Below, in pieces: positions 12,601 through 25,446 of a stretch of 64,000 bases of DNA. The notes beneath the pieces were generated by a model, which was given only the letters and a program-made list of their open reading frames with translations, was not told the DNA's origin and did no database searches. This DNA comes from Anoplolepis gracilipes (lineage: Eukaryota; Arthropoda; Insecta; Hymenoptera; Formicidae): the NCBI RefSeq assembly GCF_047496725.1, contig NC_132971.1:8138501-8202500 (forward strand). Direction: 5' to 3'. Both the position numbers and the translations under genes were made by a program. Every line of letters begins with the position of its first letter. The stretch's first letter is position 1.

Positions 12601-15600
12601 TCCTCACAAGTCTCTCCAACAAACTAATTCCTCTGATCAAAATTCTCTACTTTTAAATATTTCTTGATACATTAGAGAAAAATATTTATATTAGTTTTTT
12701 TTTATTTTAGACTCTCCAGTTTTTTACAATTTTCGGTTTATATTCTTATGAAATATATATGTATAATACTATAATAATATAAAATAAATAATATATAATA
12801 TATCATAAATAATTATTTGTAATTATGATATATATAACATATAATATTAGGGGATATAATATTATGGGATAGAACGGCACCGTGGGGTACAATGGTGCAG
12901 AGTCGATATCTTTTTACAGAGATGCTACCATGTCATGAAATATGTTGCAATTATTGCTATTAGGTGTCTCTTTCTGCTTGCTGTTATCAGTGATCGCAAT
13001 ATTTTTAGTTGAAAGTTGCTATAAATTATTTAATGCACTTGCTGTTCTCTCCGCGACTGAGTTGTAATTCTTCGATATATTTACATAAGGTAAACAATGA
13101 TAAAATTCTATTTTTTATTATCGTAAATACATTTATGTTTTAAAATGATCTTTTCTTATTAATTTCTTACTGTGTCCATGCAAATATTGATTAATTATAA
13201 TTTTTTATATGATTAAAAGTAAATAAATACGTTTTGAGGCTTAATGAAATATTAGCCCACGAAATGTTGTACTTTTTATTTTTATACTAGAGAAAGAAAG
13301 AGAGTATACATAGATGCTGTCTTTCAAAATTAATACCAAAAATTATTACATTAAAGGATATTTTTCCATGTTTTAAAGAGAAAAATATTTATTATAACAA
13401 GAGAATTGTTTTTATTTATTAATTTATAGTTATCATTTAAAAATACAAATCTATATTTTTATGTTCTATATATCATATTATAATATACAACTTTTAAGAA
13501 GTTTTAGACATCAATGTTAATGAAATAAACAAGTTTTAGAGGTAGTCCATTATACCCCGCATGAAAAGCATATCACGAAAATCTAGGCTTTTACTAAATC
13601 AATAATCTCGTCTATTTAAACTATTATTTTATAATAAACTTGTGTTTTTTCTTATAGTGGATATTCCAAAGAATATTTTTAGTAAAAAAAGATCTATTTA
13701 TTTTTTTTTAATATGTTGAAAACTTGCTCAATGCTTACGTTGGCCGTTCTACCCCACGTTCCCCTATATATGATATATGATATATAATGTATAACATTAT
13801 AATATTATTAGCATTCTTTTTTCATAATTCACTTTCCTTTTTGTAAGAATAATTCACCGGAACTTTGCCGTGATGTCTCATAACAATACGCGATCGTCTC
13901 AGGCGATAGATATAGAATTCTTCCGTTCAGGAAGATTATCTCGCGCGCGTTAATGCAAAAGTAAAGGCTCCTTTATCGCGGAAAGAAGAATACGCGAAAT
14001 GAAGCGTTGTATGCACGTGATGGAAATGCCTCGAGGAGAAATTCGCTCCACGCGTCAAAAGCGATTAGATAAATGCTTCCGTGTTCTCTGATCTTCTCCG
14101 AAGAGTGTATATCAACCCTCACCCGTTGTCTATAACTGTTCATTTGACGATATACATTCCCGGCCGTAACACTTCGCTCTCGTATCGTCAACATATCTGC
14201 TTATAATTCTCTCTTAATGGTTTTGCCGTGCGTTCAACCGCGATGATCTCGTTGCGGATGATGGAAGACGCGGGGCGGCATAAACGACGCATAATTGCGA
14301 AACGGAATCAAAAAGGAAATGCAGCGTAAATATGACTGATTGCTCCGACTCTCGACGAAATTCTGATAAGTGCAAATATCACCTGATAACCATAATATTC
14401 TATTAATATACCGTCCACACACGAAAGCTACTACGGTTTATCTATATTATTTTATGCAATTTATTTTTATAAGTTTGTAATAATAATGTTATTTATAGGA
14501 CCTTAAAGCACTTTTGCTAGAGAATAGAAAATCATATATGCATTATTAATCGGGATAACAGGAATCCTCTTTGGGTCTTTAGCGCATTATATGTTGACGA
14601 ACCGGAAAGTGGATAAACAAACAGATGTCTCGTGTAAACTTAAAAAGTCGGAAATATCAAAGACGCATAACGGAATGACAGGAGTCTGCTTTGACAATGA
14701 TTCATACGGTCGTGCATTACAGTTAGCCGTGAAAGAGCAACGCGCATCAAAGGAAGGTAAGGAAAGAGAGAAGCGTGCTCTCCGCAAAATAAAATCTGTA
14801 CTTTCAGAAAATAGAAAGATTTCAGAATACTAGCAAAATGTTTATAATATCATCATATTGAAGCTTCACATAACTGTAGACATCGTAGCAATAGTTATCA
14901 TATTGAAGCTTCATATAACTGTAGACATCGTAGCAATAATTTCACTTACAAAATAAATGAATGTCTCAAAAAATAAGGAAAAATGTAACATGCCCAATAT
15001 TAAGAACAATTGAAACTAGTTGAGAGTTGAAGTTGAGAGAAGAAACTCGTTTCCAATTATCATGAAAAAATTCAGACCGTAAATCGTAAATAAATTCCTG
15101 GATTGGAATTTCTTCACAGCATCACGATTTTATCAAGTAATCAATTGTAAACTAAACGCTAATCCGCATATATGGTGTATAACGCTTTATATTGAAGAAC
15201 GAATTGATGTCAGGCGAGGCGAAGCATCTCGGTACCGTTAAGTTTCGATGTATGAGCTAGTTGCCCGACCCAAAAGTGGGTCACAGTCATAGCCTAATGT
15301 AACAGCCTGTTTCCCTCTAAGACGCCACAATCTCCTCCTCCGTCTTTTTCTTTCTTTCTTTCTCGCTGCATTCGAGGTCTTTGGTCCAACTAAATCACCG
15401 TACGCATTCCAGGGTGTCCCAGCTGGCGTGATTAAATGAATATACTTGACCTGACGTGCCAGGATGGACCAGGCACGCTCTCGGCCACTCACTTGGAAAA
15501 TATGTGACAATCCCACGATACGCCGTGTATACCGCGCCAAAGAAAGTGACAAATTTAATGACGAACACGGAACCTTACATTGTTGAATAACGGTATGTAA

Positions 15601-17713
15601 TATTTACAGCGTCTTTTAGGTGACACTAGAATTGAGAAAATAGAATCGACGATTTGAATGAAAAATTCAAAGTGTCATCAATAAAGTCCAAGTAGAATAT
15701 ACTGATTAATTCTTCTTATTTGATTTATTGAATCGAGCAACAAAAATTGATAAACGATGGCTAAAGTCGACAGTTATAACGCTTCAAAATCCGACGGGCC
15801 GTTAAAATGTCGTCGTTTTTCCGCGAATGTTTACTTTCTTTTGCGGACTCGTCTGGCAGCGAGTGAAAATCAAGCGTAAAATTGTTTGCGGTTCCAGCAT
15901 TTGAACTATCAGGTCAGTCGGTCAGACCACTCGCCCGAAAAAGTCCTACGCGCCCGGTCATCCTTCCGCGTAAAGAATACTTGCTAGCGGAAATGACACG
16001 TTAGTTAGTCATCGGCAAAGAAAGAAAGTTCACGACGCCTTTATGCAGACATCGGAATTTCAACCGGCGTGCTGACGCCTAGGTACGCGCGTACGTACAC
16101 GCGCGCACGCCCATGCAATTGTACGCGAAGAATTTCACTCGCGCGGATCACATGGTAGGAAAGTGCTTTGATCTGATCGCGACAAACGATGTTCAGAAAC
16201 GGAAGTTTTGCCTGTCAATCACTGAAGAAAGATCTATTGTCGAGAGCGATATAATATCAATATTATTTTATTGTTAAATTTAATATCAATATTATTGTTT
16301 TGTCAGACAACAGTTGCGAGCTGTCACAATTTCGTGTAAATGGTATCTTATTTCATGAATTATGTAGGATAATTTCAATACATAACGGTAATTAGAAGAA
16401 TAATGATAAAACATCATGAGATTATCGTCCGTCTGAAATATTCCTACTTAATAGGAATAATGAAAAACAACGGGGAATCGAGGATGACGGAAAAATCACG
16501 GCAAGCCACGCGGCCCGATGACCGTATCTGACCTACTTCTACAGAAAACTGACCAGTCCGCCCACGTCCCCGTTCGAATACGAATTCAAGGTAGGTTCAA
16601 TGTCGTTGCGCGATGAAGACGGGTAAGCGCTTACGCACACGCGTAGAAAACGATCGGACCTTGCTGTGCCGGTTACTGGTATTTGTGTACCGATCCGTTA
16701 CTCAGCTGACACACGAGGAAAATGCAACGAGCGTGAAAGAGCCAGAGCGAGACGAACGCAGATATATCGTTCAGGAATCAGTTTAAAATGCACGCTACAT
16801 CTACATCTTAAAGCAACATTTTAAATTGTAATGCAATGTAAATGTGCGCATTGTAATATTGATTTATTCTCTGGAGAGCTCAGAGAAATATGTCAGTAGA
16901 GAATTAATTTATTTTATAATAATTTATTTATTTATTATAATATAATAATAATTTATAAGTATTTTTATATTATAATAAGTAAATAAATTATTAAATAATA
17001 ATCATTTATAATTATTTTTATATTATAATATATTGTAATTATATACAGTTATTATTACATTATAATAATATAAGAATTTATAATTATTATTATATTATTA
17101 AGAACAGAATATATACAATGTTGCACTATAAATTGAACTCGATAAATATTGATATTTTACAATATTTACATTGTATAAGATTTTTGCCTGAAAATCAATC
17201 GTACATCTTACAAAAATACTATGTAAATTTATATTCCCAGATATTGCTAAAAATATAGAATAGTAATTTTAACCGGTGTCTTAATATTCTCTTGGATCAA
17301 TAATCGAAAGTCCTGAGGAACTTATTAATTTATGTATAAATATATTTATATGAAAGAATACAACGAATTTATTTCAGTTGTATCCACAAAATTATGTTTA
17401 ATTAAAGCTTAATAATCGGAGTTCGATCCACCGCAAAGTCAATTTCCGTAAGATTACATAACGGCAATTTAATCAGCAAATTACGATTATCAAATATCGC
17501 GCGTTCTCTCCGAATTATAGGCCCTCTGAACTATCGATGCTATCTGGAGGAAGACTATTGATTTTCTTCCCGCGACTAATAGAGCGATCTAAAGTATTAC
17601 TTACTTCCCGGTAGAAATTGAGGAACATAGATTGGACTGGCGATAACAACGGTGTGGATCAACACGTTGCTGATGAAAACGGTGGACCAAGCCTGTTTTC
17701 GCCGGTCACACAT
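3638..17713 (-). CDS. flz: Filzig/Stubble-like CLIP-mucin-trypsin serine protease
   Basis: A mosaic secreted or membrane-anchored trypsin-like protease. I read ten coding exons on the minus strand: 17713-17605, 12558-12233, 11449-9961, 7957-7817, 7401-7255, 6261-6185, 5860-5760, 5165-4894, 4713-4559 and 3802-3638. They total 2982 nt (993 residues) and all phases match. Residues about 8-30 are hydrophobic after a DRRK cluster (signal peptide or type II anchor). A CLIP-like domain follows (Cys 47, 58, 64, 75, 84, 85), then a Thr/Ser mucin stalk (about 90-735). The catalytic domain is activated at EPR748-IVGG, with C739 as the likely bridging cysteine. The triad is His793 (TAAHC), Asp843 (YDLALL) and Ser942 (GDSGGP). 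Asp936 predicts cleavage after Arg/Lys. The domain closely matches my memory of Drosophila Filzig, including the GYQERRVQIVASHPQFDART segment and the WINQILQF end. Filzig acts in maturation of tracheal apical matrix. The closest alternative is Stubble, which fits less well. Confidence 0.93.
9961..11449 (-). CDS. flz: Thr/Ser-rich mucin exon of the Filzig-like protease
   Basis: Exon 3 of the protease gene, 1489 nt, coding for about 496 residues dominated by Thr, Ser, Pro and Lys in short TTT, TTK and STT runs with almost no aromatic residues and no Cys. This composition is that of a heavily O-glycosylated stalk separating the CLIP-like domain from the protease. The acceptor TTTTATAG is at 11451-11450 and the donor TCAG/GTTAGT is at 9961. 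It enters in phase 0 and leaves in phase 1. The opposite strand carries long Val-rich open frames that are shadows of the Thr codons. Confidence 0.9.
11450..12232 (-). other. flz: Candidate GC-AG intron
   Basis: The exon ending ACG at 12235-12233 is followed by GCAAGT, a strong match to the GC donor class. The acceptor is TATAG at 11450. Only this GC donor gives the phase-0 join required by the Thr-rich exon. The nearby GT at 12228-12227 would shift the frame and reach a stop about 40 codons into the next exon. Confidence 0.7.
12850..13764. mobile_element. TA-flanked MITE-like element in the protease 5' intron
   Basis: Both ends start with TA-GGGG. The right end (reverse complement) reads GGGGAACGTGGGGTAGAACG; the left end carries GGGG and then TGGGATAGAACGGC after a short AT-rich insertion. 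A second inner inverted pair, TGGGGTACAATGG at about 12883-12895 and CGGGGTATAATGG (reverse) at about 13547-13559, supports a transposon origin. The 915-bp interior is AT-rich and non-coding. It fits a degenerate Tc1/mariner-type MITE. The exact left boundary is less certain than the right. Confidence 0.55.
14852..14941. repeat. 45-bp tandem duplication
   Basis: Two head-to-tail copies of a 45-bp unit beginning ATCATATTGAAGCTTCA, at 14852-14896 and 14897-14941. They differ at only a few positions, so the duplication is recent or conserved. It lies in the large first coding intron of the protease gene and has no coding potential. Confidence 0.9.
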
Positions 17714-20700
17714 CTGAAACACAGGTGAAAAAGCCATAAGTAATTAGAAACATTTTGAAACTGATTCTCTAATACTAATCTTTTTAAAGCACTTATTTTT
17801 CGCGTTCTTATTCCTATCATCTTATCGTTGCTTTTTTATAAAAAAATAAGTATAATAAAATAATGACAAAAAATAAATTAATAAGATTTTATAAGATTAA
17901 AACTCCAATATAATTCAATATAATTAGAGATTCAAGTACCAAGATTTCTGATAAGTTCTAAATAAAAAAATTCGGACAATATTGACTGTGACAAATAAAT
18001 CTGAGAACATTCTCGCGAAGAATAAATCAGATGAGAAGAACTATCCATCGGACTAGACGTAATTACACTACGTGAGTGCATTTTATTTTACGAGGTGCTA
18101 CGTTTTAACGTTCATTTTTAGCGACACGATTCGCAGACCATTTCATTTCAATTCGCCACCGGAATTGCTACTTTTAATCGCGCAGTGATCCTCTTTCGCG
18201 ACTGACATATCATTTACGTCTCTTATAATCATAGTTATAATTTCAGAACCAGATTAATTACTTTGAAATGTCAGAGTGATATTGAATCGCTTGACAAATT
18301 ACTTTCTTCAAATTACACTTGAAGGACAACTCATTTATCTTTCAACGACAAACGGAACAAACAAATGTTCAATTATGCATTCCATAAACGCAATGCAAAA
18401 TATAAAATGTTTTTGTGATGCAAAACTAGGCACTAGTGTTACGTAATTAATTATGATTAATTGACGATTACGGCGATGGACATGATTTACTTAATAACGG
18501 CATACTGTTACTAACTTTGTCAAGAATGTTAAAAAATAAGTGATAAGCCAGATTGTTTATCGACCGTGAAGTCATATCCGGATTTACTTAACTATTTGTG
18601 ATTTATTTAATTAAATATTTATGATATATTACTCTTGTAATATATCAATCAAACACTTGAAGCACAAGCATGTGTTCAACATTATCATGATTATTCTTGT
18701 CAGAATAAATTAAAAATTAAATTAAGAGCACACATACATACACACACAACGTTTCATAAATAGGAAATTATCATACTCGATCTTCTTATAATTCTGCACA
18801 ACTCTTGTAATTCTGTCGATTGTGGCCGGAATTCTGACGAGAAGAGAGAAGTTTGACAGAGCTTACAGCTGATGGCGAGCTGTACAATAAAGTGTAATAA
18901 TTTCAAGGTCGCACGTGACAATCGCTTCTTCCACAAGTTAGTCTCAACGAAGGACGAATCGATTCCGTCAACGACCAGGTTGAGCGGAAAACGCTCATTT
19001 TTCAAGCTTATTCGATGGATCTGTCATCGATAAAACTAAAGAAGAAGAAAAACTAGATTGATTGAGAACCTCAGTTGATTCGCTTCCACGTAAGAATATC
19101 GAGATTTTGCTTCCGATCTCTTGATCCGATTTTTAACACTTTGTATGTGTATTACTGTATATTTTGTATTTATGTCATCTCGAGAGGCCGAAAATCGTCA
19201 ACGAGCTCAGTGATGACCACTCGATAAACTATCATCGTACTGATCGGCTCCGAGAACCGGGTTACAGTTATTCGGAGAAAGGAATTTGGGTGTAACGTCA
19301 TACTTTGCTGATCGTACTATAGCGGTGATCGTCAAAGCGATCCACGTGTGTGCTCCTTACGTTCAAATCGAAAAATTCACAGTCGATTATATACTACAAC
19401 TATAAATTTATTTCCAATTTTAACTGTTTCTCAATATTTAATTTTGGTATAAATTTATCCTTAAATTTTTGAAGAAATTTTTATAATATTCTTTGAAAAA
19501 ACTTTCATCCGTCTAGATTTTTTAATAAAATAATATTTTTTATAAATAACATTTTATAAATGTTATATTTTATAATAAAATATTTTTATTGGGGAGTCAA
19601 AAAGGATGTTACAGAATTTATACAAGTTTGTTACCCGAGCAATTGTATCTCAAGAACCGGGGGAATATTTCTACATTGAATCTCCGGTCATTTTACCGGC
19701 GGAGGAATTGCGAAGAAAATGCAGTGATTTCATTCAGTCTGCACTGCCTCATCTCGAGGAAGCGATAAAAAGCGTTACAGTTATCCAGAGACAGGAATTC
19801 GGGTGGCTGAAGCAACAAACGAGAGAACGTCGACGTGAGCTGCGTTAGCTTGTCAATGGATAGGTCATTCGGTTCTTTCTTGGCTTCTAAATCGTTGGAG
19901 AACGGTTATCTTCTCCAGTTTACGCATTTCTAATTAGTTATCTTTCTTTGCTCAAAGCACGAGCAACCCCTGTTAATTGATTAGAACATGATGTACATAC
20001 ATAATCTGATAGGGTGCCGGACGACTCGTAATTGACGTCGAATATGCTGGATCGTAAAAAAAATTGTCCGCTCTGTCTTCTCTTACATCAATTAATTTAG
20101 AAATATCATCGCGTTCTTTGTCGGTAAAAAGTTGCTCATAATTATATTTTATAGAATGAAAGAAACAGTTATTTGAGTGATAATCAATTTTTTTAATAAT
20201 CTTTAATTAATTTAATAATCTTTATACGACGCTATTGCAGCGAGCTTAATGTAATGTAATACAAAATAAGGCATCATTTATTTATCTTATACATTAAGAT
20301 TAAATAATTTTTTACAGAACTTCTTTCTTTTTATTTCAATTAATTATTGTAATACGTGCGTCTTATCACACTAGTATAAACATTTTTTGTATTAATTAGA
20401 TTTTTACATATTCGCGAATGTTCGTTTAAAAAAAATAACCGTGCCTTAATTGACGGACGAAAGCGACTAGAACGCACGTGCGTACGCGCGGGATATTCTC
20501 ATCGCAGAAATAGCTTTTGTCGTAAGACAGCACTCGCAGTGGTAACGGTACCTGCCACTTTCATTTGTACTCACGTATCTAATGCGAGGCGCACATGTGG
20601 GTTGGCGCCGAGATACGCTGTGAGCGAATAAAATCCTATTCTCAATTCCTGGGTCATTATAGTAGATTACTTTGAATTTAACGAATAACGTGTTTACAGG

Positions 20701-22973
20701 TATTACACCATGTTACATGTGTACGGTAGCTACTTATGTATAAAATTGGTTTGAACTTTGATTACGACGGTACCTTCCGATTTTTTCCATCCAAGAAAAT
20801 GATCTGCGAATTTTATAGAAATTTATTTAGAAAATTTTATTTGACGAATAATGATATTATATATGTAAAATTGGCTTCAACTTTGATTACCGCGGTATCT
20901 ATCAGTTTATATTCAGGAAAATTAGTTAAAAAATTTGCAGAACTATCTGGCTATTTACAAATCTGCTATTTAATTTTAATTGAGCTCTCACGTAAAGATC
21001 GATTAAAAAGCTATTTCTACTATTTTTGCTATTTTTAATTTCAATTTTCTCACGTTATTAAATTTTATAAAATTTTGATAGATTTATATAAGCAGTTCTT
21101 ATTTTGTATCCCAAAGGATAAATAGTAAATAAATAGTTTCCCACTTGTTATTAGAGAACTAAAAGAGAAATTTTTTGGCAAAACCACAGATTAAAAAATT
21201 TTAAATTAGGATGTAATTTGACTGTATCTAGATCAAAACAGATATAGTCTAGATATAGTGAAATTATTTAAGATTGAAAATAGAAGAAAAATATCCATTC
21301 GGATTATAATTAAAGCCTTTCTAAACTCTAGTTATTGTCGGCTTTCACAAATTACAAAGATTTTGACAAACGGTACACAGAAAAAAAGAATATTCTTACT
21401 TTGACAATATCTTTAGTTTCAAAATGTAAATCTCGAAATGAGATTATATTGCGTCAAATAAAGAAAATTTTTTTGGCTGAAGACAATTTTATATAGTTCA
21501 ACCAAAAAATTATATTCTTATTATTTAAGAATAATTTTCTTGAATGGAGAGGAAAAAATGTTGGATAGACAATAAAACATGTTCAAATCGAAGATTATAA
21601 TTTTTTTAGAGTTAAAATAATTATTTTATTCTTGAAATGACAATTGTAGTATTGAAATAAGATTATAATATTGTTGAAATTTAAGATTTTTAAATTCTTT
21701 TAAGAAGATTATAAATTGTTGCGTATATATGAAACAATGAACGCGTTCATATGAGTATATAAGTTTTGATTTGACACTTACATTTTTTTTGTATAGTGTG
21801 TCTTTTTTATCAACGATAATTTAGATTATCTTACAATTAGAAAAGCATTTGAGAGCTATTTTGTCGAAATAAATATGTTGATCTAAAGAATATAAGATTT
21901 TTTTTCTCCTCGAGAAAACCGCATGAATAATACATGAAACTGTGTACAATCGGAGATAGACGTTAGTTTACACACATACAGGTATACGCACGGGTGCCCG
22001 GGTGCCACGTACGAATGAAATTCAGCTGAAACGAGTCAAGTATACCGCTATTCTAAAGAACATGCGGTTAACTTCGACAACGGATCGGCAATATGTCCCG
22101 CTCGTCGATGTAGTACGTTACGGTCATATACACATATAAAATTCTGAATTGATTATTCGGCCAATAAACTGTGTTCATCAAGCGGATAATATTGATACTT
22201 ACTAAAATAAAGCCACTGTGTAAATCTAAAACTATCAGTCTTGTACACTTTGCTTGGTTTAAATTTAATTTAAGATCAAATGTAATTTATTTATTTATCA
22301 TTACTTTTATCCTCTTTGTTTATTATAAATAAAATCTAATCATAAAATTAATTTAGCCGTGCGGTTATAACTTACTTTCAAAGCAAATTTAGCAAGCTTA
22401 ATTACATAACATCTTGCTGAAGCAATATTATTAAAAAAATATTGTACATGGTATATTTCACAATTATTAATCGTTTTCTCTATAGATTTTGATCGTATCA
22501 AATTTACTTCTTCATTTTGAAAAAGATCAAGATATTTTTGAAGACAGAATCTGTCAAATGTTTTTATAATAAAAATGATATATGATTATTATAATATAAT
22601 TATATAAATTTATAATGAAAAATAATTATTATAATAAAAATGATTCTTTTCGGTTTGAAAAAAATTAAACTTCTTCGCTCTATCAATAGTTACTTATTCG
22701 ACCGCAAAAACAAAAAAATATAAATCGCGTCAGTCTGATCCCGAGGATCAAGGACGAGAGACCGCAAGAGAAACCACCTGTTCGCCCAAGTTCAGTATCC
22801 ACCGCGAAACCCGCGGCAACGCAGGAACCGCTTAATTATCCGCGAAAGTGCGTCGCCCTCCCTCTCCGGCAAAACGATATCGACCGTTGCCTGTTGTAAT
22901 CTCAGCGAAGGTCATGCGCGCAAGAAAATACGACGCTTCTTCATATACTCGGGACCTTGAGACGTAAGCATAC
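17714..22973 (-). other. Probable 5' UTR intron of the Filzig-like gene
   Basis: The first coding exon begins directly after an acceptor (CCTGTGTTTCAG then ATG at 17713), so at least one untranslated exon must lie upstream on the minus strand. The best donor I see is CAAG/GTATGC at 22974, which would place AAG before the ATG, a favourable start context. No other gene is evident inside. An 80-codon open frame at 19606-19848 and a 100-codon frame at 20736-21038 are unrecognised. Confidence 0.45.
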
Positions 22974-24150
22974 CTTGACTGACACCGCCGAGCTGTTGTT
23001 GCTTCTGCTGCTGTCTCGTCTCTGCTCTGTAATTCTTCTCAAACCTCGCGACGATGCATCGTCGCCCTCGGATAAACGGTGTCTTGAATTACCGAATCAG
23101 ATTTTCGGAGAGTTCCACGAGATCACCTTGAGATCACCTGGAGAACGTGAGCCACCCAGGCCTGGCACTCTCGATCGTAACAGGCACCTGCGGCCACGTG
23201 GTCGAAGCCTGTCGAATGGAGTCTTCGCGCCCGGCGCCTCCCTGTCTCATCTGTGACCCAGCAACCTCCTTGGGCTTGGAGAACGCCCTTCGAACGATCT
23301 CGGGGCACCCGCGACAATCGGATCCGCGATAAGGGCCGCGACAGGATGGAATAACGTGTAACTTCTCGACGACGTATACTCGGACTGGCAGCCGGCTCGA
23401 TCTGCTCGCCACGACTGGCACCTATCGAACTGGTTTGCTCGGTTCACGACTTCTGGATCAACCCGATCCCTCGATCCAGGTGGGACTCGCTCGCGGTCTC
23501 GCTCCCCCTGCACGAAGAATCGGCAGGCCACGACGACACGCATCGGCTGAGCGCGCGCGCTCGCTTATGTCCTCGTGAGAGAGGAGCACAACAGCCCCCC
23601 CACGAGTTGGTAGGTTGGTAGATAGGTAGGTGAAGCCGAGTAGGTAGGTAGGTAGAAAAGACGGCAGGCTAAACTGCGGGACAGCCACGGACGGTAGACC
23701 GTGTCGGGGTCGACGCTTTTCGTGACGACGGGGACTCTAGCGCGTATGGTCGGCTTCTCTCGAGGTGAGGTAGTGGCAATGACCGTTCTCTCCCGCGTTC
23801 TTCTTCGTCTCTCTCGCGTGCCCGATCTCCTCCTCTTCCTTCTCCTCTCGTCCCCTCTTTCTTCTACCTGTTGCGAAGATTCTGCCACCGCCACTACCAC
23901 CACCACCGTCACGACCACCACCATCACAAATAATCACCATAGTTAGTTTCCTTCTCCTCCTCATGTGTGTTGTCTTCCCTTACCCTGACTGTTCTTCTCC
24001 CATCTTCCCCACTACGACCTCGTTGTCGCCGTCCGCAGATCGGCGGCGGATGGTCGTTTGTACCGTGCCTCCTTTTTACCTCTGTTTTTTTTTTATTATT
24101 ATTGTTATTTTTCTTTTCCGATCATTCCTTCGGATTCGTGATGTTCATTA
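22740..24150 (-). promoter_or_regulatory. GC/CpG-rich island, candidate promoter of Filzig-like gene
   Basis: A sharp rise in GC and CpG content within AT-rich flanks. It includes a strong minus-strand donor (CAAG/GTATGC, boundary 22974/22973) preceded by a purine-rich, CAG/CAA-rich stretch with no in-frame ATG, as expected of an untranslated first exon. Several overlapping open frames here (22957-24179, both strands) are by-products of high GC and I do not call them genes. No clear TATA box was found, which is common in CpG-type promoters. Confidence 0.45.
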
Positions 24151-25446
24151 AAGGATGTTTTTCTGCAGTCGCGATTTGAACAAGACTGGATCGTGGTTAA
24201 CGAAGGCGAGCGCCGGTGGTCTTTTCGTGTATTTCGCGATTTCAGAACAGCGATGCGATAATTGGTATAATAATATGGTTGAAGATCTACTTGGCTCGAG
24301 GCTACATTTAAGTTTTTCAAACTATCTCAAGATCTGGGAATTTTAATGTATATATTTCAGAAATTTGATTGTTTAGAAAAGCGAACAACCTAGTGTAATA
24401 AAAAATTTAAAAAAACATGTTCCAGTTATGCTAAACAACTTTTTTATATAACGAATCTTTTTATACAGTATATCAAAAATTTACAATCTTGTAAGCGGAG
24501 GCTTGCCTTATGCGAGACAAATATTTTGAAAACATTGAATGCATCTTTCAGAAAGAAATTTTGTAAAAACAATGCTTCGCGACTATCGTAAAATTATAAA
24601 GCACGATTATCGTAGAGATAAATACTAAATATTATTCTATTATACAAATCAAATGTTTATCTGACATTTATAATATTAATTATTACATTAATTTTTTTTG
24701 TTAATTTACAAATAATATATTAACACAAAATTCAGTAAGTAAATTGACATCTTACATATGTGGTTGAATTTACCTGTGACTTACCTGCACCAGGTAAGTC
24801 TTTATCTGTAGAGTTTATAGAGCAGTTCTTAGGATTTTGTTCGGTGCGCAATCGCAGCAGACACTTCAAAATAAAATTATTCTTTATCGAATATCTGAAA
24901 AATAAAAGGTAATTATTCTCAGTAACAGGGAGCTCCGATTTCGATGACCGTGACATATGTTATTATGGTCATCACCCAAGATTATGAAGGTTTAGTTAGC
25001 GCTCGTTGTTAATTATGTATAAAGTTATTAACAAAAGAAGTATAAGGATAATAATTCTGTAACACCGTACTATATGTTATTATATAAAATCGCTGAAAGT
25101 AAGGCAGAATTGTATTTGCTATGTTTCTTATTGACATCAGCTTGACATTGACATCTGGTGGAATAATGACTTATTCACTTTCTTGACACTCCTTACGATT
25201 TAAAATATTGAAAATCGACAAGAGTTAGTACAAGACAGACTACTGTAAAATTCATATCTATACGAGAAGAGATTTTACGAATTTTTCGCTTTACAACAAA
25301 GTACGAGTTGTTACAGTATTTGTAAAAAGGTTATAATTTGTAGTTTTTTATTTAATCTATAAAATCCATTTTACATTGGAACACTTCCACGCAGTCAGTC
25401 CTCACAATTTCCACATTCTCAAGTTTTACATATGTTATTGGGCACG

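Larger units (their letters stand above)
12559..17604 (-). other. 5-kb intron of the Filzig-like gene
   Basis: This stretch separates the signal/anchor exon from the CLIP exon. The donor is GGA-A/GTAAGT at 17605 and the acceptor TTGTAG is at 12560-12559. Apart from the transposon-like element and the 45-bp duplication I see no gene. The open frames at 13973-14422, 14587-14833 and 15238-15552 are unsupported by splice sites or domains. Confidence 0.8.

Noticed and set aside
19606..19848. 80-codon plus-strand frame starting MLQNLYKFVTRAIV
   Set aside because: Composition is more gene-like than its surroundings, but I recognise no domain and see no partner exons. A protein search would decide.
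20736..21038. 100-codon plus-strand frame with a hydrophobic middle, spanning two imperfect copies of an ATGTAAAATTGG-type segment
   Set aside because: Looked briefly like a chemoreceptor fragment, but no family motif is present and AT-rich repeats explain the hydrophobic residues.
22957..24179. Multiple overlapping open frames on both strands in the GC-rich island
   Set aside because: High GC lowers stop frequency. No known domain, mutual overlap, and the region fits a promoter/5' UTR better.
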